From Streptomyces sp. f51 (GTDB lineage: Bacteria > Actinomycetota > Actinomycetes > Streptomycetales > Streptomycetaceae), in assembly GCF_037940415.1 (NCBI RefSeq), contig NZ_CP149798.1, positions 3,344,501-3,408,500 of the forward strand: a stretch of DNA of 64,000 nt, in the 5' to 3' direction. Made by a program: the position numbers and the translations under genes. Each line of letters opens with the position of its first letter. Within the stretch, counting starts at the first letter, position 1. The notes beneath the pieces are model-generated. The model did not search any database and was not told where the DNA came from. It worked only from the letters and a program-made list of their open reading frames with translations. Shown piece after piece: positions 20,120 through 29,890 of the stretch.

Positions 20120-20809
20120 ATGCGTGACGCGTATCACGAGGAACTTGACTCGATCGGCGACGGCCTGGTCGAGATGGCCCGGCTCGTCGGGTCGGCGATC
20201 GGGCGCGCCACGACGGCCATACTCGACTCCGACCTGAAGCTGGCCGAGAGCGTGATCGCCGCCGACCAGCGGGTCGACGATCTCCAGCACGAGCTGGAGG
20301 CCCGCGCGATAGCCCTGCTGGCCCGGCAGCAGCCGGTGGCGACGGACCTGCGGATCGTCGTGACCTCGCTGCGGATGTCGGCCGACCTGGAGCGCTCCGG
20401 CGACCTGGCCCAGCACGTGGCCAAGCTGGCCCGGCTGCGCTTCCCCGACCGCGCGGTCCCGCACGACCTGCACGCCACCATCCTGGAGATGGGCCAGCTC
20501 GCCCAGCGCCTGATGGCCAAGGCCGCCGAGGTGATCATCACCAAGGACGTCGACCTGGCGATGCAGCTGGAGCAGGACGACGACGACATGGACCTGCTTC
20601 ACCGCACGCTCTTCCAGCACCTGCTGGACGACAAGTGGCAGCACGGCATCGAGACCGCCGTCGACGTGACGCTCCTCGGCCGCTACTACGAGCGCTTCGC
20701 CGACCACGCCGTCTCGGTCGCCAAGCGGGTCGTGTACCTGGTCACCGGCGAACACGCCGACGATCTCCAGTCGGACATCCAGCCGGTCACGGGAGTGGAA
20801 GGCGCCTAG
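20120..20809 (+). CDS. phoU: Phosphate signalling protein PhoU
   Basis: 229 residues. PhoU domains are all-helical and the two metal-binding E/DxxxD-type motifs are recognisable (SVIAADQRVDDLQHELEARA and LLGRYYERFADHAVSVAKRV). The ATG at 20120 gives MRDAYHEELDSIGDGL, the normal PhoU start; the frame is open earlier. In the family it links the Pst transporter to PhoR and dampens the Pho response. No pst genes are near, as in other Streptomyces. Confidence 0.93.
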   Translation: MRDAYHEELDSIGDGLVEMARLVGSAIGRATTAILDSDLKLAESVIAADQRVDDLQHELEARAIALLARQQPVATDLRIVVTSLRMSADLERSGDLAQHVAKLARLRFPDRAVPHDLHATILEMGQLAQRLMAKAAEVIITKDVDLAMQLEQDDDDMDLLHRTLFQHLLDDKWQHGIETAVDVTLLGRYYERFADHAVSVAKRVVYLVTGEHADDLQSDIQPVTGVEGA

Positions 20810-21241
20810 CCCCACCGGCCCCCGACCTCACCAGCGAGACCGGTCCCCCTACCGGCCCGGGCCCCGAACGGGCCCGGCGCCCAGGACCGCCCCCCGCCGG
20901 ACCCGGCACTCGCCGAGGTGGGCCGGGTGGCACGGTCGGCCTGCAAGCGCGTCCCGTCGGCCGGGCCCCGGGGTCGCCTTCCCCTGCCCCGCCCGGGGTG
21001 CGTGCGGGCTTCTCCGAGCGGGATGGTGTGCGTCGGGCGCGTGAGCCCGTCCCGGCCGGGGAACTCCGGGGGCGGGGCGGCGCGGGCTGGTTTTGGGGCG
21101 CCCCCGCCGGCGAAAAGTGCTCCGGGCGCACGGGACGCCTCAGTGCGCCGTTGATGCGCCCGCCGGGCTGGGCATGAGATGGGCGACAGGAGCCGTGCGG
21201 CGCGGTGTGCGCCGACGCCTCCGTGCCAGAAGGAGGGACCC
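20810..21241. other. GC-rich intergenic region after phoU
   Basis: About 430 bp with no credible gene. A hairpin CCGGGCCC / GGGCCCGG at 20857-20877 is a likely phoU terminator. The right end should hold the promoter of the cysteine-rich miniprotein gene. Confidence 0.5.
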
Positions 21242-21394
21242 ATGGCCGAATCCCCCAGCACGCCCGACCCGACCCAGGACCGCGACACCCAACAGCCCGC
21301 CGAGATCAAAAGCCTCCCTTTGTTCGGCGCCTGCGGCTGCGGCTCAGGCTGCGGCTGCGGCTGCCAGTCGGGCAATCCCTGCCAGTGCGGCTGA
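21242..21394 (+). CDS. Cysteine-rich miniprotein (50 aa)
   Basis: Fifty residues, preceded by a strong ribosome site AAGGAGGGA. The N-terminal half is polar (MAESPSTPDPTQDRDTQQPA). The C-terminal half packs seven cysteines among glycines (GACGCGSGCGCGCQSG, then NPCQCG). CxC and CxxxxxC spacings suggest metal binding, as in metallothioneins, or a modified peptide; both are inference. It has its own terminator 18 bp downstream. It is too small and odd in composition for homology-based naming. Confidence 0.75.
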   Translation: MAESPSTPDPTQDRDTQQPAEIKSLPLFGACGCGSGCGCGCQSGNPCQCG

Positions 21395-21411
21395 TCGCAG
21401 ACGCACGTACA

Positions 21412-21442
21412 GAAGGGCCCCGCCACCACGGCGGGGCCCTTC
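21412..21442 (+). terminator. Terminator after the cysteine-rich miniprotein
   Basis: Perfect 13-bp stem GAAGGGCCCCGCC / GGCGGGGCCCTTC with a 5-nt loop. Confidence 0.8.
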
Positions 21443-21668
21443 GCCCTTCTCCCCCACCCGTCCCGGCCCCCGATCCGCCGTCGCGCCCCCGCGGACGAAC
21501 CCGCACACGCGAGGACCGGATGTGCTCGGAGCGGACCGATATCTGCGCGATTGTGGTGCTGTTGTCCGATTGACCGTGGTCTGACCGGCGAACTCTGCTA
21601 CCTCTGGGACAGGGGAGGCGGGCCCTGGCCCGCGGCGGCGCGAGGGGCGTCGCCAGGAGGGGACACAC

Positions 21669-24600
21669 GTGAGCACGACACCACGGAACACGGTCATCGC
21701 CATCGAGCAGAAGGCCGTCGACCGCGCCTACGACTGTTACGAGGCCCGCCTCGCGGAGATGACGTCTCCGTCGACGGCCACGGCTTCCGCGAGCGGCAAG
21801 GACGGCATGGCGCTCCGCGAGAAGGCGGAGTGCGCGGCGGCGGAGTACGGAGGCCTCGGGGGCGAGGCCCTGGTCATCAGCCGCGTCGACGTCCAGGAGG
21901 AGGGCGAGACCGAGCCGGAGACGTTCTACGTCGGACGACGCCACGTCTTCGACACCGAGACCCGCGATCAGGTGGTGGTCTCCTGGACGAACCCACTCGC
22001 CGTGAGCTGGCACAACGCCCTGCCGGAGACACCGGGCGAAGTGCAACTGCGACGGCGGTTACGGTGCGCCGGACGCCAGGTCGAGGACTTCCTGGACGAG
22101 ATAGCCCCGGCGGCGGAGCCGGACCCCGGTTCACCGGACCCCGGACACGAGACCGGCGCGCCCCCCGACTCCGAGGAGTTCACCGACACAGGCGGGGACG
22201 AGGACCTCTCGGAGGAGGAGCCGGAGGGGACGGCGGAGAGCGCCACGACCCCGCCCGCCGGAGGCCGCCACGCACGGCCCCGCACCATCCCCTCCCCCCG
22301 CCACCCCGCCGGCAGACGGCGCCAACGACCCCAGCCGGTCGACGAGTTCCTGCTCCGGGAGCTGCGCCGGTCCCGCAACGGCCGGATGCGCGACATCGTC
22401 GAGACCATCAGACGCGACCAGATGGCCCTGGTCACCCGCTCCCCCGTCGACGTCCTCGTCATCCAGGGCGGCCCCGGCACCGGAAAGTCCGCGGTCGGTC
22501 TGCACCGGGTGACCTGGCTCGTCAGCAACGACCACTTCCGCGCGCAGGACATCCTGGTCGTCGGACCGCACCAGAACTTCCTGGAGTACGTGGGACGCGT
22601 CCTGCCGACCCTCGGCACCCGGAACGTCACCGCCGTACAGCTGTCCCGCCTGTGGGAAGGCGACATCCGGGGAACGGACTCCGCCGCCGCCCGGCTGGTG
22701 AAGTCCGGCGAACGGATGGCGGCCGTGCTGCGCCGACGGGTGGAGGGCGAGTGCCGGCCCGAGGCACTCGACACCGTGGTCTCCGCCCCGTCGCACACCC
22801 AGGACGAGGCGGCGTTCGTCGTGGTCGTGGGCGGTACGTCCCTGCGTCTGCCGCGCTCGGAGGTACTCGGTCTCCTCGACGGCACCCGGGAGGGGACCGA
22901 GGGCTACCGGGCTCGCAGGGACCGGTTCCGCACCCTGCTGGTGGACCGGCTGCTGGCCGAACTCGTCCTGATCGCCCCGCACCGCGGCAGGGACGCGAGC
23001 GTGCGCCGCGACCTGGAGCGCAACCGGCAGGTCACCACGCTCGTGGACCGGATCTGGCCCGCACTGAGCCCCGAGGAGGCACTGCGCGGCCTGCTCAACT
23101 CCCCCACCAGACTGCGCGCGTGCGCCGACGGAATCCTCGACGAGGGCGAACAGGCCTGCCTGCAAAGGGAGAAGGCCGAGAGTGCGGCCGAAGAGCCGTG
23201 GACGGCGGACGACTTGGTGTGCCTGGAGGAGCTTCGCTTCCTCATCGCGGGCGAGAGTCCGCACAGATACCGGCACATCGTGATCGACGAGGCGCAGGAC
23301 CTCACCCCGATGCAGGCGCGATCCCTGCGCAGGCGGTGCCCGACCGGTTCGATGACCGTGCTCGGCGACCTGGCGCAGGCCACCGGGCCGCATTCCTACA
23401 CCAGTTGGAAGCGGCTGGGCGCCATCCTGTCCGGTCAAGGGGACTGGCGTGTGGCCGAGTTGAACACCAGCTACCGCGTCCCCGCGGAGATCATGGAGTT
23501 CGTGGCGCCGCTGGCCCGCTCCGTCGCCCCCTCCCTGCCCTACCCCGCCGCCGTACGACGGGCCGGCGACGGGGCCGTACGGCTCGTCGCCACGACCCCC
23601 TGGGAACTGCTGGACGACGCGGCGACCCGTGCGGCACGGCTCGCGGGCACGAACGACGGCCGGTCCCCGCGGTCGATCGCGGTCATCGTCCCGGACGACT
23701 CCGACTGGCTGGAGGAGGTCCGCCGGCGCGTCGACCTCGTGGACGGCATGACCGAGGAGACCCTGCGGACCGTGTCCGTACTCCCCGCCGCCCAGGCCAA
23801 GGGAATGGAGTTCGACCACGTCCTGGTCCTGGAGCCGGCGACCATCGCCGACCGGGGTCCCGCCGGACTGCGCCAGTTGTACGTCGCCCTGTCCCGCAGC
23901 ACCCAGACGCTGACGGTCCTCCACACGACACCGCTCCCCGCCGAACTCGACACGACGACCGACGAGGACGGCGGTGAAGTCGCCTCCGCCTACGCCTACT
24001 TGGCGCCCCTGTCGGGCCTGTCGGGCTTGACGGCGTTGACCGGCCCGTCGGCGAGGGGAGCGGAAACCGGTGCCGCCCCCGACGGCGACCCCTCCGGTCC
24101 CCACGGCTCCGCCGCCGACGACCTGCCGGTGGGCAGTCCCGTCGAGATACAGGTGCTCGGCCCGGGCCCGGGTTCCCATCTGAAGGTGAGGGTCCTGGCC
24201 CCCGCCACGGAGCGGACCGTCCTCCTCGTCCCCCGGCACGGCGAACCCACCCCGGCCACCGGCTCCCGGCTGGACGGCTGGGTGACCCGCAACGAGGGCC
24301 AGTTGAGCCTCGTCTCGGCGGGCGAGTTCGGCCGCCGGTCCATCTCGTCCCGGATGGCCCCGCGGTACGAGGCCGCGCTCGGTGTCCTGCGGGACATCGC
24401 GTACGGCGACGGCGCGCCCCCACCGGAGAGCATGGCCCTCCTCTCCGAGCTCAAGGGCATGGCGGCCCGTTGCCTCAGACGCGACCGGGTCGACTGGCTG
24501 AGCGTCTGGCGTCTGCTGGACTCCGCCGACCGTGACCGGCTGAGCGATCTGGCGGACCTCGCCCAGCGCACCCGCCAGGCGGTCGGGGCGGACGCACCCG

Positions 24601-25430
24601 GCCTGCGGGCCGCCCTCGCGAGCGACCCGGCGTTCCGCCACTGGGCCGACACGCTCGACCGGGCCCGGGCCGACCTCCGCCATCGCATCGAGACCGGACC
24701 GGAGACGGGGGCGGAGGCGGAGGCGATGACGCCACCCGGCACGGGAACGCCGCCCGGCACGGGAACGCCAGGCGAACCCGAGACGCCACGCGAAGCCGGG
24801 ACACCACCCGAGCCCGAGTCCGGGACACCACCCGAGTCCGACGCCGGAACACCGCCCGAGTCCGGAGCGCCCGGGGAAGCGGCCCCGACCAGGACGACCA
24901 CCACCCCGCCGACCGACCCGCGCACACCATTCGAAAAGAAGGACACCGACCCCATGAACACTGTCGCTCTCCTGAAAGCCGACCCCGCCCCGCCCGAGGG
25001 ACGGAAGGCGTGGAGCGAGGCACTCGCGCGGCGGCTCGACGTCGAGGCCCAGGCCGACCGGGACTGCAACACGCACGAGGCCGTGCGCTACGAGTTGAAG
25101 GCCGCCCTCCTGCGAGCGGGACTGCGGCCCTCGGACTCCCGGGTCTCCGACGCCACCCTGGAGGGCCCGGACGGTCTCTCCCGCTACGAAGTGCTGGGTG
25201 CCGACCACTCCGGCTACCCGCAACTGCGCGCGGGAGCCGCCCGCCTCATGGAACTCGACCGGGTGGAAGGCCGTTCCGCGGACATCCGCTACCTGGTCCT
25301 GTCCGAGCCGCCCGCGGAAGCCTGGGCTCCCGACGCGATCCGGGAGGCCTTCGGCGTACACGTCGTATGGCGATCGGATTCGGGCTGGCACGGCCCCGAC
25401 GCCCGAACGGCCCTGCGCCTGACCGACTGA
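21669..25430 (+). CDS. HelD-like SF1 helicase with extra C-terminal domain
   Basis: 1253 residues from GTG 21669 (AGGAGGGG upstream). A short N-terminal helix (EQKAVDRAYDCYEARLAEM) and the YVGRRHVFD strand region resemble the start of HelD. Walker A GGPGTGKSAVGLHR is near residue 267 and Walker B HIVIDEAQDL near 537; helicase motifs VLGDLAQATG, ELNTSYRVPAEIM and LYVALSRSTQTL follow. HelD proteins remove and recycle stalled RNA polymerase. Residues ~790-1010 are an unrecognised extension, then a Pro/Thr/Glu repeat linker (GTGTPPGTGTP, PPESGAPGE), then a ~158-residue domain starting at Met 1096. That Met (ATG 24954) has AAGAAGG upstream and could also start a separate product. I saw no rifampicin-associated element upstream. 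Confidence 0.8.
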   Translation: MSTTPRNTVIAIEQKAVDRAYDCYEARLAEMTSPSTATASASGKDGMALREKAECAAAEYGGLGGEALVISRVDVQEEGETEPETFYVGRRHVFDTETRDQVVVSWTNPLAVSWHNALPETPGEVQLRRRLRCAGRQVEDFLDEIAPAAEPDPGSPDPGHETGAPPDSEEFTDTGGDEDLSEEEPEGTAESATTPPAGGRHARPRTIPSPRHPAGRRRQRPQPVDEFLLRELRRSRNGRMRDIVETIRRDQMALVTRSPVDVLVIQGGPGTGKSAVGLHRVTWLVSNDHFRAQDILVVGPHQNFLEYVGRVLPTLGTRNVTAVQLSRLWEGDIRGTDSAAARLVKSGERMAAVLRRRVEGECRPEALDTVVSAPSHTQDEAAFVVVVGGTSLRLPRSEVLGLLDGTREGTEGYRARRDRFRTLLVDRLLAELVLIAPHRGRDASVRRDLERNRQVTTLVDRIWPALSPEEALRGLLNSPTRLRACADGILDEGEQACLQREKAESAAEEPWTADDLVCLEELRFLIAGESPHRYRHIVIDEAQDLTPMQARSLRRRCPTGSMTVLGDLAQATGPHSYTSWKRLGAILSGQGDWRVAELNTSYRVPAEIMEFVAPLARSVAPSLPYPAAVRRAGDGAVRLVATTPWELLDDAATRAARLAGTNDGRSPRSIAVIVPDDSDWLEEVRRRVDLVDGMTEETLRTVSVLPAAQAKGMEFDHVLVLEPATIADRGPAGLRQLYVALSRSTQTLTVLHTTPLPAELDTTTDEDGGEVASAYAYLAPLSGLSGLTALTGPSARGAETGAAPDGDPSGPHGSAADDLPVGSPVEIQVLGPGPGSHLKVRVLAPATERTVLLVPRHGEPTPATGSRLDGWVTRNEGQLSLVSAGEFGRRSISSRMAPRYEAALGVLRDIAYGDGAPPPESMALLSELKGMAARCLRRDRVDWLSVWRLLDSADRDRLSDLADLAQRTRQAVGADAPGLRAALASDPAFRHWADTLDRARADLRHRIETGPETGAEAEAMTPPGTGTPPGTGTPGEPETPREAGTPPEPESGTPPESDAGTPPESGAPGEAAPTRTTTTPPTDPRTPFEKKDTDPMNTVALLKADPAPPEGRKAWSEALARRLDVEAQADRDCNTHEAVRYELKAALLRAGLRPSDSRVSDATLEGPDGLSRYEVLGADHSGYPQLRAGAARLMELDRVEGRSADIRYLVLSEPPAEAWAPDAIREAFGVHVVWRSDSGWHGPDARTALRLTD

Positions 25431-25466
25431 CCGACTGACGGACTCGCCCACTGACCCACTGACCAC
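25419..25466 (+). repeat. 8-bp tandem repeats across the helicase stop codon
   Basis: Six 8-bp units: CTGACCGA, CTGACCGA, CTGACGGA, CTCGCCCA, CTGACCCA, CTGACCAC, starting at 25419. The stop TGA (25428-25430) lies in the second unit. Confidence 0.8.
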
Positions 25467-25600
25467 GGACCCGCCGACCCGCCGACCCCCTGACCCGCTC
25501 ACCGCTGACCGCTGACCGACGGCATCGCGCTCGCGGCGCCGTCCGGTCGGCGTCGGGCCGGCCGTCGCCCACAGGCTTCGGTCGGCCCGACGCCCCGGCC

Positions 25601-26344
25601 TCACCTCAGATGGCGGGCGAAGAACCGGGACCCGGACTCGATCTCGAACTGCGGGACGCCGGTGTGACCGCCGAGATTGGCGTGCAGCGTCTTCTCCTTG
25701 GAACCGAAGGCGTCGAACAGGTCAAGGGCCGCCTGCCGGTCGTTCCCCTCGTCGTCCCACTGCAACAGGACGTGCAGCGGAATGGTGACCCGGCGGGCCT
25801 CCTCGAACATGACGGAGGGCACGAGGCTCCCCGCGAAGAGGCCGGCGGCCACGATGCGCGGCTCGGTCACCGCCAGCCGGATACCGATGGAGATCACTCC
25901 ACCCTCGTACCCGACCGGACCGTCGATCCCGGGCAGCGCCAGGAGGGCGTCCAGGGCCTCACGCCATTCCGGGACCGCCTTGTCGACGAGCGGGAGGACG
26001 AGCGCGTCGACGATCTCGCCGCCGACCGGCTCCCCGGCCTGCATCGCCCGGCGCAGGTCGGCACGGGCCTGGTCGACGGCGGCCCACCGGGGTCGCTCAC
26101 CGCTCCCGGGAAGCTCGATGGTGGCCGAGGCGAAGCCGTACTCCGCCGCGTAGTACCGGGCCCGTCCCGCCAGCCGGGGGTACATCTTCTTCAGTCCGAG
26201 CGGGGGGTGGCCGATGAGGATCAGCGGCGTCGGCGCGTCCGCGGACGCCGACGCGGGGGTCCACAGGATGCCGGGGATGTCGCCGAGGATGAACTCGCGC
26301 TCGAGGACGCCGTCGTCGAGACGCTGTTCGGAGGTGAATTGCAT
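25601..26344 (-). CDS. Alpha/beta hydrolase
   Basis: 247 residues. The oxyanion segment LILIGHPPLGLKK, nucleophile elbow GGVISIGIRLA, acid-loop region LLQWDDEGNDRQ and C-terminal LGGHTGVPQ fit an alpha/beta-hydrolase catalytic Ser-Asp-His triad. The elbow reads VISIG, where most relatives have GxSxG. AAGGGC precedes the ATG. It is probably an esterase or lactone hydrolase; the substrate is unknown. It follows a VOC gene on the same strand after 246 bp of non-coding DNA. Confidence 0.75.
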   Translation of the reverse strand: MQFTSEQRLDDGVLEREFILGDIPGILWTPASASADAPTPLILIGHPPLGLKKMYPRLAGRARYYAAEYGFASATIELPGSGERPRWAAVDQARADLRRAMQAGEPVGGEIVDALVLPLVDKAVPEWREALDALLALPGIDGPVGYEGGVISIGIRLAVTEPRIVAAGLFAGSLVPSVMFEEARRVTIPLHVLLQWDDEGNDRQAALDLFDAFGSKEKTLHANLGGHTGVPQFEIESGSRFFARHLR

Positions 26345-26590
26345 GGTCGTGCCCTTCGGGAATGCGCTGGAACGGCGCTCCCGGACGACCTATCGCCCGG
26401 CCGTGACCACGGAGGAGAGCACCCATGTCGATACTGCGTTCACGGGTACCACCTCCTCGTTCTCTCGCACGGCTCCCGAGAAAGTAGCAGTGGCCACCCC
26501 GGCCCGCCAAACGAGTTTTGGGCGGAGACGGGAGGACCGCGGACGCCGGACGATTTGCCCGGCGTCCGCGACAGGTCACACTGAACGCAC

Positions 26591-27370
26591 CTACCGCGAT
26601 TGGGGCTTGATCAGCGCGAACGGGGCGCCCTGCGGGTCGGCGACCACCGACATCCGGCCCGCCATCATGTCGAACGGCGGGACCAGCACGGTGCCGCCGC
26701 CCTTGACCAGGGCGTCGACGGTGGAGTCGGCGTCGTCGACGGCGAAGTAGGTCAGCCAGTGCGCGGGAGTGCCGGGCGGGTCGTTGGCGAGGAGGGTGAC
26801 ACCGCCGACAGCGCGACCGCCGACCCGCAGCTCCCAGTAGCTGTCGGCGCCCTCCATCGGCTCGATCGCGATGCCGAACGCCGCACCGTAGAAGGCGGTG
26901 GCGGCCTCGACGTCGCTGGTGTGCAGTTCGTTCCAGGTCAGCGCGCCGGGCTGGTTGACCACCCGGGCACCGAAGAACTCGCCGGGCTGCCAGACGCCGA
27001 AGACCGCGCCCTGCGGGTCGGCGGCGATCAGCATGCGGCCCAGGTTGCCGACGTCCATGACCGGAGCGAGCAGAGTGCCGCCGGCGGAGACGATCGCGTC
27101 CTGGGTGGCCTGGGCGTCGGTGCTGGCCAGGTAGCTGGTCCAGACGGTCGGCGGCTCCGGCGCGCCCTCGGGGGCCATCGCCGGCCCGATGCCGGCCACT
27201 GCCTTGCCACCGAGCTCGCAGACCGCGTACCCGCCGAACTCGGCAGGCCCCGGCTGCCCCTTCCAGCCGAGCAGGTCGGCATAGAAGTCCAGTGCGGCCC
27301 GCTGGTCCTTCGCCATCAGATCGACCCAGCACGGGGTGCCGGCCGCGTACGGAGTGGTGACTTCAGGCAT
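26591..27370 (-). CDS. Two-domain VOC (glyoxalase-fold) protein
   Basis: 259 residues from ATG 27370, with AAGGAG upstream. It has two tandem VOC modules, residues ~5-125 (GTPCWVDLMAKDQRAALDFY, RMLIAADPQGAVFGVW) and ~140-257 (LTWNELHTSDVEAATAFYG, RMSVVADPQGAPFALIKP). The paired layout is typical of CFP30B-like or bleomycin-resistance-like proteins in actinomycetes. Metal-binding His and Glu residues are incomplete, so enzymatic activity is uncertain. Confidence 0.8.
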   Translation of the reverse strand: MPEVTTPYAAGTPCWVDLMAKDQRAALDFYADLLGWKGQPGPAEFGGYAVCELGGKAVAGIGPAMAPEGAPEPPTVWTSYLASTDAQATQDAIVSAGGTLLAPVMDVGNLGRMLIAADPQGAVFGVWQPGEFFGARVVNQPGALTWNELHTSDVEAATAFYGAAFGIAIEPMEGADSYWELRVGGRAVGGVTLLANDPPGTPAHWLTYFAVDDADSTVDALVKGGGTVLVPPFDMMAGRMSVVADPQGAPFALIKPQSR

Positions 27371-27478
27371 GCGCGCTCCTTCGAATAGACGTCGCCCGCC
27401 ACTCTTCCGCCGCCCCCCGAACGCACCCGCCCGACACGCCCACACACGGCAGGAAACGTCCCACCCCAACCCACCAAA

Positions 27479-27517
27479 AAGCCCCCAACCTGCCAAGAAA
27501 CGACAGGTCGGGGGCTT
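27479..27517 (-). terminator. Terminator of gpmA
   Basis: AAGCCCCC-A-ACCTG / CAGGT-C-GGGGGCTT stem with one mismatch, followed on the minus strand by TTTTT. It is 13 bp past the gpmA stop. Confidence 0.8.
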
Positions 27518-27529
27518 ACTGGTGTCGGG

Positions 27530-28291
27530 TTACTTCTTCTTGCCCTGGTTCTTGACCGCCTCGATCGCCGCCGCGGCCGCGTCCGGGTCGAGGTAGGTGC
27601 CGCCCGGGTTCAGGGGCTTGAAGTCGGCGTCCAGCTCGTAGGAGAGCGGGATGCCGGTGGGGATGTTCAGGCCCGCGATGTCGGCGTCGGAGATGCCGTC
27701 GAGGTGCTTGACCAGGGCGCGCAGCGAGTTGCCGTGGGCCGCGACCAGGACCGTACGGCCGGTCAGCAGGTCCGGGACGATGCCGTCGAACCAGTACGGG
27801 AGCATGCGGACGACGACGTCCTTGAGGCACTCCGTCTGGGGGCGCAGCTCGGGCGGCAGGGCCGCGTAGCGCGCGTCGTCGAACTGGGAGTACTCGGCGT
27901 CGCGGTCCAGCGCCGGCGGCGGGGTGTCGTACGAGCGGCGCCAGAGCATGAACTGCTCCTCGCCGAACTCGGCGAGCGTCTGGGCCTTGTCCTTGCCCTG
28001 GAGGGCGCCGTAGTGACGCTCGTTCAGGCGCCAGCTGCGGTGGACCGGGATCCAGTGGCGGTCGGCGGCCTCCAGCGCGAGCTGCGCGGTGCGGATCGCG
28101 CGCTTCTGGAGCGAGGTGTGGACCACGTCGGGCAGCAGGCCGGCGTCCTTGAGCAGCTCACCGCCGCGGACTGCCTCCTTCTCGCCCTTCTCGTTGAGGT
28201 TGACGTCCACCCATCCGGTGAACAGGTTCTTCGCGTTCCATTCGCTCTCGCCGTGGCGGAGGAGGATCAGCTTGTACGGTGCGTCGGCCAT
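27530..28291 (-). CDS. gpmA: 2,3-bisphosphoglycerate-dependent phosphoglycerate mutase
   Basis: 253 residues from ATG 28291. The phosphohistidine motif is [18 protein letters not shown], followed by [17 protein letters not shown] and [17 protein letters not shown]. The second catalytic His is in [17 protein letters not shown]. It interconverts 3- and 2-phosphoglycerate in glycolysis. It is monocistronic with a strong terminator, divergent from an MFS gene. Confidence 0.95.
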   Translation of the reverse strand: MADAPYKLILLRHGESEWNAKNLFTGWVDVNLNEKGEKEAVRGGELLKDAGLLPDVVHTSLQKRAIRTAQLALEAADRHWIPVHRSWRLNERHYGALQGKDKAQTLAEFGEEQFMLWRRSYDTPPPALDRDAEYSQFDDARYAALPPELRPQTECLKDVVVRMLPYWFDGIVPDLLTGRTVLVAAHGNSLRALVKHLDGISDADIAGLNIPTGIPLSYELDADFKPLNPGGTYLDPDAAAAAIEAVKNQGKKK

Positions 28292-28486
28292 GGCTCCGAG
28301 CGTAATCGAACCCCGCGACCGCTCGCTCCCTCGGTCAGCAGTCGGACACAGGAGTCTCCGTCCGGCCGTCCCCCACTCCCTTCGGCGACCTTCAGTTGAC
28401 GGCATCTGTTAATTGAGTGGCTCTCGGACGCCACCGACTCGTAAGTTGTGCTCACCGCCCGAGCCGCTTACATCCGTGGGGGATCC

Positions 28487-29890
28487 ATGCCTGCCGCCGT
28501 CATGAGACGTGCCGTCCGCGAGACCGTCTCAGGACTCCCCCGTGAGTTCTGGTGGCTGTGGACCAGCACCCTCATCAACCGGCTCGGCGCCTTCGTCGCC
28601 ACCTTCATGGCGCTGTACCTGACCCTCGATCGCGGCTACTCCGCCTCGTACGCGGGTCTGGTCGCGTCCCTGCACGGCCTCGGCGGTGTCATCTCCTCGC
28701 TCGTCGCCGGTGTGATGACCGACCGGTTCGGCCGCCGCCCCACGCTGCTCGTCGCGCAGGGGTCGACGGCCGCCTCGGTCGCGCTGCTCGGATTCATGCA
28801 CGACCCGGTCGCCATCGCCGCGGTCGCGTTCCTGGTCGGCATGGCCAGCAACGCCTCCCGGCCCGCGGTGCAGGCGATGATGGCCGACATCGTCCGGCCC
28901 GAGGACCGCGTCCGCGCCTTCTCGCTCAACTACTGGGCCATCAACCTCGGTTTCGCCGTCTCCTCGATGGGCGCCGGCTTCATCGCCGAGTTCAGTTACC
29001 TCGCGGGCTTCCTCATCGAGGCCGGCATGACCCTCGCCTGCGCGCTCGTCGTCTTCGCGAAGCTGCCGGAGTCCAAGCCGGTGCAGGCCGCCAAGGAGGC
29101 GGAGGCCCCGGTCGGGCTCGGGACCGTGCTGCGCGACGGACGCTTCATGAGCGTGGTCGGGCTGTCGTTCCTCGTCGCCCTCGTCTTCCAGCAGGGCTCC
29201 GTCGGACTGCCGGTCGCCATGGGTAGGGCCGGTTTCACCCCGGCCGACTACGGCACGGCGATCGCCGTCAACGGCGTCATGATCGTCGCGCTCCAGATCC
29301 CGGTCGGCCGTTTCATCGAGCACCGGGACCCCAAGTCGCTGCTCGTGATCTCGTCGCTGCTCGCCGGGTACGGGTTCGGGCTCACCGCCTTCGCCGGCTC
29401 GGTCGGCGTCTTCACGCTCACCGTCTGCGTGTGGACCCTCGCCGAGATCGTCAACGCCCCGACGCAGACCGGCCTCGTCGTCCGCCTCTCCCCGGTCCAC
29501 GGCCGGGGCCGCTACCAGGGCATGTACACCCTCTCCTGGGCGCTGGCCTCGCTCGTCGCCCCGGTGATGTCCGGCGTCGTGATCGACCGCTTCGGCGCGG
29601 CCTGGCTCTGGGGACTGTGCGCGGTCGTCGGCACGGCGGCGGGTCTCGGGTACGGGCTGCTCATGCGCCGGCTCCCGGCGGAGGAGCCGGTGAGGGAGTC
29701 GGCTCGGGGATCCGTCCCGGAGGCCGTACGGGAACCGGTACGGGTGTCCGTCCCGGAGATCTCGCAGGGTGCCGACGGCGTCGACTCCGACCTCCGGGCC
29801 GCGATCGGGGCCGGGCTCGGGGTCACCGCCGTGCCCGCCACGACGGACGCGCCCACCACGTCGCCCCACGCCGGAGCCACCCCGGCCTGA
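28487..29890 (+). CDS. MFS transporter (drug/proton antiporter-like)
   Basis: 467 residues from ATG 28487, with GGGGGA upstream. Twelve hydrophobic helices can be counted. The loop 2-3 MFS motif A is GVMTDRFGRRPTLLVAQG, and a second copy lies after helix 8 (GRFIEHRDPKSLLVISSLLA). A polar tail of ~65 residues rich in Val/Pro/Thr (SARGSVPEAVREPVRVSVPE) follows the last helix. The family exports small molecules by proton antiport; the substrate is unknown. Confidence 0.88.
   Translation: MPAAVMRRAVRETVSGLPREFWWLWTSTLINRLGAFVATFMALYLTLDRGYSASYAGLVASLHGLGGVISSLVAGVMTDRFGRRPTLLVAQGSTAASVALLGFMHDPVAIAAVAFLVGMASNASRPAVQAMMADIVRPEDRVRAFSLNYWAINLGFAVSSMGAGFIAEFSYLAGFLIEAGMTLACALVVFAKLPESKPVQAAKEAEAPVGLGTVLRDGRFMSVVGLSFLVALVFQQGSVGLPVAMGRAGFTPADYGTAIAVNGVMIVALQIPVGRFIEHRDPKSLLVISSLLAGYGFGLTAFAGSVGVFTLTVCVWTLAEIVNAPTQTGLVVRLSPVHGRGRYQGMYTLSWALASLVAPVMSGVVIDRFGAAWLWGLCAVVGTAAGLGYGLLMRRLPAEEPVRESARGSVPEAVREPVRVSVPEISQGADGVDSDLRAAIGAGLGVTAVPATTDAPTTSPHAGATPA

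Noticed and set aside
21540..21668. Rifampicin-associated element before the long helicase gene
   Set aside because: The GGGGCTTGC inverted motif is not present in this interval or before the other HelD-like gene.
26424..26486. 20-codon frame starting MSILRSRVPPP with GGAGGAG upstream
   Set aside because: It looks like a leader peptide, but no plus-strand gene follows, so there is nothing to attenuate.
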